Shown here: positions 32,102 through 43,270 of the stretch, piece after piece | Layout: every line of letters starts with the position of its first letter | Numbering within the stretch: the stretch's first letter is position 1 | NCBI GenBank assembly: GCA_003427395.1 | Contig: BFEA01000024.1 | Span: 500,044-564,043, forward strand | Length of the DNA: 64,000 bases | Reading direction: 5' to 3' | From: Chara braunii | Lineage: Eukaryota > Streptophyta > Charophyceae > Charales > Characeae | Made by a program: the position numbers and the translations under genes | Notes under the pieces: model-generated | Database searches by the model: none | Told to the model about the DNA's origin: nothing | Seen by the model: the letters and a program-made list of their open reading frames with translations, nothing else

Positions 32102-32860
32102 TCAGCCATTCCCGTGACGTTTGCTGGCCTTGGTATATGAGAAAGATTTGTTCATGGCGTGTCGTTTGTCATTGTTGACCATGAACTGGGTCTTCCATTT
32201 CTTCTCGAATTCCTTCCACGTAATCTTAGTGTGGAGGTTGGCGATGGTGCATTCCAACGTGACGGCCATGTGTGTCATGAAAGTTTGCGCCCCTCCGATG
32301 AGTTGGAGGTAGAGTGCGTCAAGCCGCCAATGTGCGGGGGTGTGATGTACATCCGCCTCTGCGTTGAAAGCCATCCACCATTGCAGCGGATCGGTCTTGT
32401 GATAGTCATCGAACTTCTTGATCTTGAAGTTCGGCATCTTTCCTTCCTTGGCGGCAGCGGCTGGTCGTTGCTCAACGCGGTTGCTGAGCGTCTGCAGCTG
32501 ATTGCTGACTGTCGGCGCTCCAGCAAACTTGTTGATGTCGCCGAGGGATGCGACCACGTGGTTGATCCGCTCTTCGAGTTGCTTGGCCTGCGCGGCCAAG
32601 GCTGAGCTGCAGTCTACCACTGCACTGCCTGTTGACGCAGCTGCCGATAGTTGTGCCAACCCCATGCTGACATCGGTCTGCAACTGGTCATTGTGTGTCT
32701 GCTGCTGGCTGCTGGCGGCGTGTAGTGTGTTGATCTCGGCCTGAAGGGTAGCGATCTTCTTGTCCAATGCCTTGAATGTTGTTTCATGGCGGATGAAGAT
32801 CTGTCGCATGACCAGCAGTTCACGTTGCTGCCAATTGCACGTGTACAACAGGTTCTCCAC
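32102..32860 (-). pseudogene. gypsy2 gag, coiled coil and capsid
   Basis: 252 codons. A helical segment (ALDKKIATLQAEINTLHAAS) precedes DPLQWWMAFNAEADVHHTPA and LYLQLIGGAQTFMTHMAV, typical of the retrotransposon gag capsid domain. A frameshift follows near 32100. Confidence 0.85.
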
Positions 32861-32882
32861 CAGTACTGCTATACCTTCCTTG

Positions 32883-33394
32883 TTAGTTTCTTCCTCGGTC
32901 GGCTCTTCTCGTTCTTCGGTTTCTTGGAAATGTTGTCATCGAAGTAGCCTGCCATACGTGGCTTTGTCGCGTGCAAGGTCCATCATGGCTTGGTAACAAG
33001 CTTGGTGTTGACTTGCCTCGACCTGCAGCTGTTGCAACCATGCGGCTGCTGCAGCTTCTGCTGCGGCCTGCTGTCGTGCTGCCTCTGCCTCTACCAGCTG
33101 GCATTGAATTTCCTGCTGGCGGGCGACTTCCTCCTCTTCCCACTTGCTGAGTTCAACTGCCGTGGTCTTCGAGTAGAGCTGGAGTCGTTTAAGAAACGCT
33201 AGAAGCGGTTCATCGGCCTGCTGTACTGGGATAGGAGGGGTGACCGGCCTCTTGGGGCTGGCTTGTGCATTGTCGTCAGCGGTAGCAGCCATTGTCGTAC
33301 GTGGCCTGCGCGGAACCCGAGGGGTCCTAGGTCCTTGTTGAGGCTTGGCTCCTGCGGATCCGCGCTCGGCCAGTCGTTGGCTGCGGTGCATCAA
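32883..33394 (-). pseudogene. gypsy2 gag N-terminal region
   Basis: The 33394-32936 frame starts MMHRSQRLAERGSAGAKPQQ and holds a Gln/Ala-rich helical stretch (VEAEAARQQAAAEAAAAAW). It is placed as the N-terminus of gag because it directly precedes the capsid frame. No catalytic role. Confidence 0.65.
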
Positions 33395-34432
33395 GTACTC
33401 TGGTCTTCGTCTGTTGCTGATGTTTCACCGCTAAGGTGGCACCTGCTGATGTGGCACTCCTGAGGTGGCCGCTGCTGGGTGGCACTCGGATGCCGTGGCA
33501 CGCTGGGGTGACACGTGGCTGAGCTGGCACTCTGCCCTCTTGGCCTGCTGCTGATGTGGCACAATGCTGACGTGGTCGGAGACTAACGTCCGTGGTACCG
33601 AGAGGAGGAGAGAGAAGGTAGGGTGGGGAGGAGGGGCAGAGAGGCAAACAATGCACAGACAGTCCCTTTCTCCCTGACCTCGAAGTTTGACACTAATCAA
33701 CAGAAAAAAATTCCCCCCCTGAAAATTTTGAATTTTGAGAAATTAAAGAAATTTTAATCGAAAAATACGAATAAATAAAATTTAATTTTGGCAAAAGATT
33801 TAAATATTTAATTAAAGAATATTTAAATTTGCAATAATTAATTTCGCAAAAATTAAATATTTTAATTAAAGAATATTTAAATTTGCACAAATAATTTTTT
33901 TTTAAGCAGGTTTAAACGTTTAAACATAATAATTTCACGAAATTTTCATAGGGAGAATTTAGCATCATCACGAGGTCACTCATTAAGTAGTAGATGAATG
34001 GTAGCAAGAAGATACACAATTTGCTGGAAAGATTCAACCTTTCAAACGCAAAAAAAAAATGCAGTTTGAAAAAAGTGAAAGTTCCGTAAAGTTGCAGTTT
34101 GAATATGGCCATGCTCAGGCCCAATCTGCCTTACTTGGCGTGGTGCCTGGCTGGCACTTACTTCGCATAGACTTGATAGGTCGTTAGGTTAGGTTAGGAC
34201 TAACCCTAATTAGCGTTAATTAGGTTAATCGTAATTAGCGATTCCTAATTTGCGCAGATATAGAGAAAATAGCGAAACCTAAAATTATAATTCAAACGAC
34301 CTAATTGCTATGTAAGTTCGAGAAAAGAAAAACAAATTGCAACTTGCGATTTAATGATAACAGAGTGCAGGTGTAGATAATCAATCCATCAATCAATCAA
34401 TCAATTAATGGCGAGTCATCCAATGCTGGTCT
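33395..34432 (-). other. gypsy2 leader, AT-rich
   Basis: Non-coding stretch between gag and the primer site. At 33700-33900 ATTAAAGAATATTTAAATTT recurs about 52 bp apart inside very AT-rich DNA. A short (TTAGG)3 occurs at about 34186. A (TCAA)n run lies at 34378-34406. Confidence 0.6.
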
Positions 34433-34444
34433 GCTCCGATACCA
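34433..34444 (-). promoter_or_regulatory. gypsy2 primer-binding site, tRNA-iMet type
   Basis: Minus strand reads TGGTATCGGAGC, three bases after the LTR end. The usual plant primer site complementary to initiator tRNA-Met is TGGTATCAGAGC, so there is one mismatch. Confidence 0.85.
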
Positions 34445-34447
34445 AAC

Positions 34448-34984
34448 CGTTGCATACTCGTGAAACACAGTCATAAGTATAGCGCAGATTCCCAAAACCG
34501 ACCAGATCATACAGAGTTAATACAAATGCAAGCGGAAGACTTGAGATACCTTGGACTGACTCGGACCTGACTCGGACTGCAATCGAACACTCTCAAACAT
34601 TCATCAGGGGTGTGAAAGCCCTGGCCTTAAGCATAGACGAAAGGTCAGGGTCTAAGATCATCCACAGACGAATAGGAGGAGAGAGACGAAGGGAGGAGGA
34701 GAGGGAAGATGACGTCAACTCAATGTCTCCAAAGATAGTATCTTGAAATGTCGGAAGTGACGAAAATCCGAAATGTCGCGAATACAATGTCTCACAATGT
34801 CTCAGATATCAATCTCACAATGTCAAGTACATCCTCAGGAGGAAGATGAAATCAGATCCCCAAGTAGTCCTCAACTCGTAGTCCCAATGTCGCTGTTCTC
34901 AATGTTATCAGAATTCGTAACCATCCTTCATACTGTTGTAGTCCCATAGGAGATCCCAGAATTAGAATGAGACTGAGAAGGTAG

Positions 34985-35067
<83 letters not shown>

Positions 35068-35645
35068 GAGCGGTGGAGGAGATGAGGGAGAGAAGGCGAA
35101 ACCTTCCTCCCTGGTACCTGGCACAGTAGCTATGGCGCTGCAAGGGGGGGCTGGGTCGGTAACTGGCGCTGCGCCCAACGCTACGCTAATCCGCTCGCCG
35201 CTGAACTCTTGCTCTCTCGCTGCTCCTCGCTGTGCTGCAGCGCTGCGCTAATTGAGCTAATGCTGAACCGATGCGCTAATCCTGAGGACTAACCTCTAGT
35301 CCATAATAACCTACCATTGAGGCTGGTACCCAGCCTTTTGTAGTGTTGGGCCGACCTCCTATCTGCTGGTACCTACCGGTCTGGACTGTTGATCTGAATA
35401 GACGATCCAGATTCAAACTAGACTTGGGGCCTAAATGTGGCAGCCTCTGCAGCGCCGCCGGTAGGTCCTATGCTGGACCGGTACCGGCCTTGTGGCCGCT
35501 TGGCCTGGGCCTCTACCCTAGGTCTGCATGAGCCGTCATGGTCCAGGCCCATCTAGGCTTGATCTGAACCGTCGTCCCTTAGGCCTACCCTGCCTGTCTG
35601 GAACCGGGCCCTAACTGGAGCCCGTGTGGCTCAGAATGCCACACA
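34448..35645 (-). repeat. gypsy2 LTR, right copy
   Basis: 1198 bp match to the left LTR with substitutions. It contains the long (GA)n array at about 34988-35065 that is missing as Ns in the left copy. It serves as 5' LTR for the internal region to its left and as 3' LTR for the integrase piece to its right. Confidence 0.85.
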
Positions 35646-36652
35646 CTCCCCCCCTTGAAGACCGAGCTAACTGCGAGGGCGAAGCTGTCTGTCCGATGTC
35701 CGTACGAAGCGGGCAGGTTGGGCAGCTTCCTTAGCAAGGTGTTGTTTTTCGTAATGCGAGTAGATGAGGGGTGTTGTCGCCTTGAGGTCGGCTCTTGAAA
35801 TCCAGCGTGTGTCGTCCGGATCGCATTGCTTAAATGTAATTTTGTACTGCATAGGCTTGTTGCCATGTTTGCGATGCGTGAGAACGCGGTCGACCACCTG
35901 ATGATCATCCATTGAAGGAGGGTCCTATGACCGTCTGCCCGAGAAATCCGTTGCGGAGGCTGGAGTGTAGACCGCTTGCTTCGAAGCGCGAAAGATCGGG
36001 TGGACCGTCAAATGCGGGGGGATCTCAATGATGAAAGATGGACCCGCGGGGTCATCGCCAGCTGCTGAAGTGACCATCCATGGTCCAAACCACTTAGGGA
36101 GGAGTTTGCGCGAGACATGCTGCTCGAGCGCAAATTCCTCGGAGGTGACCCAAACTAGGTCGCCAGCGCGTATTGGACATGGGATGTGACGCCGGCTCGC
36201 TTGCTGCTGCATACGGACCTGAGCCTTTTGCATGTTTGCGCGGGCTTTGGCCAGCAGTTCCCTGTACTTCCCTGTAGAAGCGGGGGAGCAAGCGGCATCG
36301 ATATCGGCAGCCCGTGGAAGCAAAATGTCTGCGAAGATACGTCATTTCCGTCCACCGTGATGCAACTCGAATGGAGTCACGCCAATCGTCGGGTGCACCA
36401 AAGTGTTGTAGGCGAACTCGATGTCGGGAAGGCGGTCAACCCAGTCCTTCTAATCTGGGCGGATGAGTGTGCGGAGCATCATCTGCGCAATCTGGTGCGC
36501 ACATTCCGTTTGCCCATCCGTTTGAGGATGCCGTGCGGAACTCGGTTTCATGCTGGTGTCGGATTCCCCCATGAGTGTCGTCCAAAAGGCCGACATGAAA
36601 CGAGTGTCGCGGTCACGGACGATGTCTTCCGGAACGCCGTGGCTGCAAAACC
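35646..36652 (-). pseudogene. gypsy2 second integrase piece, cut at 36652
   Basis: Repeats the 27657-28660 integrase/chromodomain region with a few percent differences (for example GDLVWVTSEEFALEQHVSRK and VDRVLTHRKHGNKPMQYKIT). At 36652 it stops in mid-gene and plus-strand gypsy1 RT begins. Confidence 0.88.
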
Positions 36653-37305
36653 ATATCACCCCAAAGAACGCTTATCCCTTGCCTCGCATAGATGATCTGC
36701 TAGATGTTGCAGGTGAGTGCAAGGTCTTCTCCAAGATTGACCTTAAGTCTGGCTACCACCAGATTGAAGTTGATCCCAGCCACCAGCACAAAACTGCATT
36801 CAAAACACGCTATGGGTTATACGAATTCATCCTTATGCCCTTAGGTCTTACAAATGCACCAGCCACATTTCAGCGTCTCATGGACAAGGTTCTCCCAACT
36901 TCTCCGCCATCAACTCAACAGGTTTGTGGTTGTCTACCTTGACAACATCCTAGTTTTCAGCAAGTCAATGGAGGAGCACGTCAAGCACCTTGAGGAGGTT
37001 TTGTAAGTCCTCAAGGAGGCACAACTGCACCTCAACTTAGAGAAATCTGAGTTTGGAAGGGACAGCGTCATCTATCTTGGCCATCGGTTGTCTGCAAACG
37101 GCCTTGAGCCAGAGGCAACCAAGAGGTCATACGAAAGTGGCCTCAAGCGGCAAACGTACGTGAGCTGCGTTCTTTCCTTTGTTTGGCTTCGTATTACCGG
37201 AAGTTAGTGCCCAAATTTTCTGTCATTGCTCACCCTCTTTCGAGACTAACAAGCAAAAATGTTGCCTCTGCGTAGTGTGAGAAGTGCGAGACTGCGTTCC
37301 AAGCC
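36653..37305 (+). pseudogene. gypsy1 second copy, RT fragment
   Basis: [16 protein letters not shown] and [20 protein letters not shown] are visible. A frameshift near 36890 (an extra CCAACTTCT) precedes the catalytic region, which reads YL-D-N because GAC is changed to AAC. It retains about 45 bp (LHLNLEKSEFGRDSV) that the first copy lost. Confidence 0.85.
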
Positions 37306-39330
37306 TTGAAAGAGGCTTTGGTAAGTCATCCTATGCTCCGCATTGCAGATCCAAACCTCACGTTCGTGGTCACTACGGACGCGAGTCAGTATGGGATTGG
37401 TGCAGTGCTGCAACAAGATGATGGTGATGGTCTGCGCCCCCTCGAATATTACAGCAAACGCATACCCAACCACAAGGTAGCTACCTCCACATATATGAGT
37501 GAGCTCTATGCCTTGCGAGAAGCGCTCACACATTGGAAGCACTACCTCTTGGGTCGTCACTTCAAGGTCTACTCAGATCATCAGACCTTGCAGTGGATTA
37601 AAACGCAAAATGATCTCTCTCCGACCCTGACCCGCTGGCTGCATGACATTGATAATTACAATTTTGAACTGAAGCATAAAAAAGGTTGTTATAATCGTGT
37701 TGCTGATTCTTTGTCGCGTCATCCTAAGTTTTTGACTTGCCTTGTGAGCTCGTTTGACCTCCAAAGGAAACTGAACGAGGGTCTGGTGGAACACACTGCC
37801 AAGGATCCGGACCTTAGTCCCATCCTTTAGCAGCTCAAGGCTATCCCTAGCAGTCAGCCTGACTTTCATGAATGTGAGGGTCTTTTATTCTGCTGGTATG
37901 GGAAGTTTGATCGTTTGTGTGTACCCAACCATGCGCCTCTCCGGACTCATTTATTGGATTTGGCACATGGTTGGAGTGGACACTTCGGCTTTGAGAAGAC
38001 TTATGGAAGTCTTTTGTAGCAGTTTGATTGGTCGGAAATGAAGGGATCTGCTCAGAAATTTATTGTTGAATGTCAAGTCTGTCAAAGAACCAAGGTCCAT
38101 AGGCATGAGCCTTATGGTCTGTTGAAACCCCTTCCCATTCCTGATGGACCCGGTGAGTCGGTCTCTATCGATTTCACGGACATGGGGAAGGTGAGCGAGG
38201 AAGGACATTCACAAGTCATGGTCATCGTGGATCGTTTTTCCAAATTTTTGAATTTGATTCCTCTACCTCCTCATGCACAAAAAGAGCTTGTGATCGAAGA
38301 TTTTCACCAGCAGTACATTCTGCATTATGGACCCCCGAAAACTCTTGGGAGTGATCAGGAGACCAGGTTCATTAGTGTTGATTGGAAGGACTTCACTTCG
38401 TAAATCTACGACATTAAACTCAACAAGACTTTTGGTCGACACCCCGAAGCCAATGGATTGGCTAAGGAAGGCAACCAAACTGTCATCCAATTACTTTGCA
38501 CGTTAATAGTTTCAAATCAGAACACGTGGGACAAGAAGCTACACAAAGTGAAGGGGTTGTACAACAACTTCATTCACTCTGCAACTGGCGTGACACCAAA
38601 TCAGTTGCAATATGGTTGGCAGCTGCGCAATCCTCTCCCCTATCTGTTACCCGAACGGTCCCCTCGTCTGACACCTGACATGCATCGCTAAAATGCCAAG
38701 TATGCACGCTTGCTCAAAGCTGCTATCGCAGCAATGAACAAGCATCACCATGCCATGATCAAACATGCTAACAAGTCACGCAAAGAAGGGAACTTCGAAG
38801 TAGGAAGTTTTGTCTAGGTCAAAATGTCTGAGTTTTCTGACGAAGAGAACTTATCACGAAAGCTTCTTGCACTCTACTACGGCCCTTGGCAGGTTCTAAA
38901 GGTGGTCGGGGATGATATTTGTCCTTCGTATGTGATTGACGTGCCTCCTCATCTGCGCACATATCCGGTCTTTCACGCGTCCTAATTGTTTTCACACATC
39001 GATGATGAGACTTTTCCCTTCCGAGATCCTATGATACCTCGTCCTATCGACGACGGCCATGAGATAGACAAAATTGTTTCCCATGAAGGAAGAGGGAGGA
39101 ACAGACAGTGCAAGGTTTACTTCCTCTTTCACCTTTTGAACTAGTTCTTCTGGATCGACCAAAAAGAGCTGCCAAAGAATGCTCCCTGTGTTGTTAACGC
39201 TTATGAACGACAGATCGTTGATGGACAAACTGATAAGTTTTCTACAAAACTCACTCCTCACGGTCTTACTAAATCTCTCTTTTTGATCTACGCCCACGAC
39301 ACATTTTGTGCCGACTCTGAATGAGTTAAT
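37306..39330 (+). pseudogene. gypsy1 second copy, RNase H, integrase and chromodomain
   Basis: Same domains, stops and spacing as 21152-23176. It differs by scattered substitutions up to about 37615 (for example ISEL to MSEL and DPSPT to DLSPT) and by none that I can see afterwards. Confidence 0.88.
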
Positions 39331-39365
39331 CGCTCGAAGGGACCTCACTCTTAAGAGGGGGGTAG

Positions 39366-40905
39366 TGTAATGACCCGCCAAAACACAAACTGAGAGCACT
39401 GCTGGTTTCTGGGATTTGCCGCTGGAATGAATGCCTTGCTGAGATTCCCGCATTCTGTTGTGGTTTCCAAGTCTGTGTGTGTGTGCGTGCCTGCTGGTTT
39501 GCATGCCTGTCTGAGTGCTTGTCGACTGAGTGTGTGTGTGACCCGCAAGGGTACTTGTTGGTTGAAGGGCCTCGCAGGGCCGGTACTTACCTGTGGCCGT
39601 GACTTTGAGGGTTGCAGCGGGGAAAACACTCAAGTAGCGGGGGCAGGCTCACGACACTTAGAGCAGCGGGGAAAAACACTCACGTAGCAGGTAGGCCGGC
39701 ACCACTCAAGTAGTGGTAGGAGTGTCGGGTACTGGAGGCCGAGCAGAAGAAGACAAAAAGTTGGCAATTTTTAGAAGCTCAATAGTGGTAGGTTAGAGGT
39801 AAGTCGGTACCAGTCCAAGTAGCCTGTTTTTAGGGCCTTGTCCGGACGATAGTAGAGCCTGCAATGATGTTTCCCTCCGAAAGGGAGGAGGTACCGGTTG
39901 CTGGGAGACCGCTCGGCCTAGGAAGTCACCGCCCAAGAGGCCAGCAGGCCGCTATATCTTCCTGAGGAGCAAGCAACTCCTCCTCATTTGCGGTATGTAA
40001 GGATTGGCGACATGTTGTTGAGCCAAGCGTTGGACTTGTGCAGCGCTGCCTGGAGGTGAAGAGCAGCTGGGCGCTCAGCCTGGCTATGGTGAGCAGCCCA
40101 GCTTGAGGAGGAGGAAGAAGGGGGAAAAGGAGGAGAGTGGCAAGGTACCTACCTGGCTATGGTAGACACCATCTTCATCACCTTGTTGGGCGCTGCATCC
40201 GGAAGGCCCCATTTGGGATAGTGCTGCACCAAGGAAGCTCAAGGCAGAGACAGGCATGGCGGCCTAGTCAGCAGCTGCATAGCTGCTTTGGGTTGTCCTT
40301 TGGACAGGAGTGCAGAGACATAGCTGTTTTATGTTGTCCTTTGCACAAGAGGGCAGAACCCTCAGTTGTTCGCCATAGCCTAGGCTTGTGAGAGGTGGAA
40401 GAAGGGGGGAAGCCATAGCTATGGTGGACCTATGATGATGTCAGCAGTAAGAGGGAACTTCGGATATTGATTCTGGTCCATCCACTCATTGTTATTGTTA
40501 TTATTATTGGAAGAAGAATAAGATTGACGAAGGAAAGGAGGAGGAGGAAGGTGGAGAGAGAAGGGGGATTCGTCATTGGTCTTGCTGGTGTACATCTTCC
40601 TCTTCTTCTTCTTCTTCTTCTTCTGTTTTTTTTTTTTTCTTCTTCTTCTTATTCTTCTTCTTCTTTTTCTTTTTCTTCTTCTTCCTCTTCTTCTTCTTTT
40701 TCTTTTTCTTCTTCTTTCTCTCTTCTTTGGTCTCTATCTCTTTGCAAGTGCTTTCATTTCTTTCGGGATTGGGTGACATTGTCTTTCATTGTGAATTTGC
40801 ACTTTGGGAATGACCAGCATTGTAACAGGCTAGGATTGGGCTCATACTAGCAAGCTATTCTCTCTATTTGTGGTTGGATATGTCTTGTTGGTTTTGTTTA
40901 TTACA
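39366..40905 (+). repeat. gypsy1 LTR, second copy
   Basis: Identical by eye to 23212-24751, including the (TTC)n region. Confidence 0.8.
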
Positions 40906-41056
40906 CACGGCCTAATTCTTTATCATGCTTTAGAGCATGGGTTGTACAGGTGGCGGATTGGTGTATTCTTGAATCTTCTGTCTTAGGTAAGTTGTTTCTT
41001 ATCTTCTTCCTCCTCTTTGGCAGTGACGAGGGCATGGAGGGTAGAGTAATCCTAGT

Positions 41057-42504
41057 GAGTCTGAATTTGGTGCATCTGTTTTGTTGTTCCCAAGAAAGGA
41101 GGCAAACTCCGGATGTGTATTGACTACCACGGACTTAAGTGAATCATAAGAAAGAATGTTTATCCTTTACCACACATTGATGACTTGATTGATGCTGCAG
41201 TTGGGTGCAAGATCTTGGGTCTTGCTACCACCAGATTGAAGTCTATCCTGCAGACCAGCACACACAAAACCGCATTCAAGACACACAACGGGCTGTACGA
41301 ATTTATCGTTATGCCATTCGGTCTTACGAATGCGCTGACCACCTTCCAATGCCACATGAACAAGATACTTTATAAACAGATTGGATGGTTTGTTGTTGTG
41401 TATCTGGATGATATCTTGATCTTCAGCAAGTCAATGGAAGAACACATAGAACAGATTGAGGAAGTGTTCACCATCCACAAGAAAACGCAGCTCCATCTTA
41501 ACTTAGGGAAATATGAGTTTGGGAGGGACAACGTCATCTATGTTGGGCATCACTTGTCTGTTGCAGGCCTTGAGCCCGAGGCAACTAAGGTTGAGGTCAT
41601 TCGCAAGTGGCCCCAACCCTTGAATGTTTGTGAGCTGCGTTCTTTTTTTGGCCTTATGTCGTATTACCCGAAGTTTGTCCCTCGATTCTTTTGCATCACA
41701 CACTCATGGTCGGGACTTACTAGCAAGAATGTATAGTACACGTGAGAGGACGCATGTGAGACTGCCTGCCAAGCCTTGAAGGAGGCCTTGGTGAGCCATC
41801 CAATGCTCCGCATTGCAGATTCCAAACTTACATTCATAGTCACTACAGATTCGAGCCAATATGGGATTGGCGCAGTGCTGCAACAAGATGACGGGGATGA
41901 CTCGTGCCCACTCAAGTACTACAACAAATGCATACCCTGCGAAAAGGTAGCCACTTCCACTTATGTGTGNNAGATGTATGCTTTNCGTAACGCACTCAAT
42001 GATTGGAAGCANTATCTTTTGGGACGCCACTTNAAAGTGTACTCAAATCACGAGACTTTGATGTNGATNAAGNAACAAACCCTTATCNACTACCTTGACC
42101 TNCTGNTTNCATGAGATTGATATTTTTTATTTTGAATTGAAGCACAAAAAGGGTTGTTACAATCGAGGTGTTAATGCAGTGTCTCACCAACTGAAGTACA
42201 TGACTTGCCTTGTGAGCTCTTACGACCTTCGGAAGAAACTGAATGAGGAACTAGTTGAATAAACTGCCAAGGATTTGGACCTTAGCGTCATCCTTGAGAA
42301 GCTCAAGGATGATTGTTCGGCTGACCCCAACAGTCAGCCTGATTTCCACAAATGTGAGGATTTGTTGTATCGACATTACGAGAAGCGTGGTCGTTTGTGT
42401 GTAACCGACCATAAGCCTCTCACTTCTTGGATCTGGCTCACGACCGGAGTGGACACTTGGCTTAGAGAAAACATTGTCGGAAGCTTTGGTTCTTGAATCG
42501 AGTC
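41057..42504 (+). pseudogene. gypsy3 fragment, second copy
   Basis: Same RT-RNase H fragment as 24903-26362, with Ns at the same relative positions (41970-42108). From 42250 it carries substitutions and a small deletion relative to the first copy. It continues past the point where the first copy is cut by the gypsy2 LTR. Confidence 0.88.
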
Positions 42505-43270
42505 CCGACCCTTGAGACGGGATACATGACAAGGATGTGCACAACAGAGGAATCCAGAAGAAGGGGACAAAAGAGAATAAAAAAAACAGATGGCGGACAA
42601 AGACGGGACTGCCGGCGACAAGAGTCCCAAAATGGGATTTGGGACCGTCAAGACCAAGAGTCCCAAGATGGGGCTCAGGACCAGTAGGACACAGACATTG
42701 AGGAAGAGAGGACCGCAAGGGCAAAAGGACCTGGATTAGACTAAGAAAGAAAGCCAATAACAGATTTAAGGATAGTTTGAGAAGGTTTTCTTCCCTGTTT
42801 TTCCTGCAAGTCAGAAGAGACGAGGAAAAGGTGGGCAAACATATGCGGAATGACTCCGCTCCAAGGCAGGAACGTACAGAGGGGCACCCACCTACGACAA
42901 ATTAAAAATGTCAAGCCAATAACAAATTTGGAGGTAGTTTGAGGAGGTTCCGGGAAAAACCGGGAAAGACATGTTTTCCCGCACGTCACAAGGGAAGAGG
43001 AAAGAGTGAGCAAACGTGTGCGGAACGACTCCGCTCCAAGGCAGGAACGTCCGGAGGAGCGTCACCTACGAAAAATTGAAAATGCCGTCTGTTGCTCAAG
43101 GAATTATTTTTTGAAGCAAGCGGACATAATAGAGGGAGAAGGGTCCGAGAAAAACCAAGGCAAAACGGTATTTCCCGTAATCACAGAGAACAAGGAAAGG
43201 ATGGGCAAACGAAGACGGAACGACACCATTACAAACCAAGAACGTTCGGGATGACATCAGATATAATATA
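42505..43270. repeat. three decayed ~160-180 bp tandem units
   Basis: Units starting near 42760, 42918 and 43098 share CCAATAACARATTT, GGGCAAACRTRTGCGGAAYGA and ACTCCGCTCCAAGGCAGGAA, with increasing decay in the third. No coding sequence was recognised. Confidence 0.6.

Larger units (their letters stand above)
26363..36652 (-). mobile_element. gypsy2: minus-strand Ty3/gypsy element with tandem partial copy
   Basis: Order along the plus strand: LTR, internal region with integrase to gag reversed, primer site, LTR, then a second integrase piece that is cut at 36652. This is an LTR-internal-LTR-internal arrangement, as made by recombination between LTRs of tandem copies. The left end interrupts a gypsy3 fragment. 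Confidence 0.85.
36653..40905 (+). mobile_element. gypsy1, second copy, 5' truncated
   Basis: Starts inside the RT at [20 protein letters not shown] and runs through RNase H (37306-37830), integrase (37831-38985), the chromodomain-like tail (39049-39330), the polypurine tract (39353-39365) and the LTR (39366-40905). It lacks gag, protease and the start of the RT. From about 37616 it is identical to the first copy. Confidence 0.88.

Noticed and set aside
34186-34205. (TTAGG)3 as an insect-type telomere repeat
   Set aside because: Three units in the AT-rich gypsy2 leader; expected by chance in such sequence.
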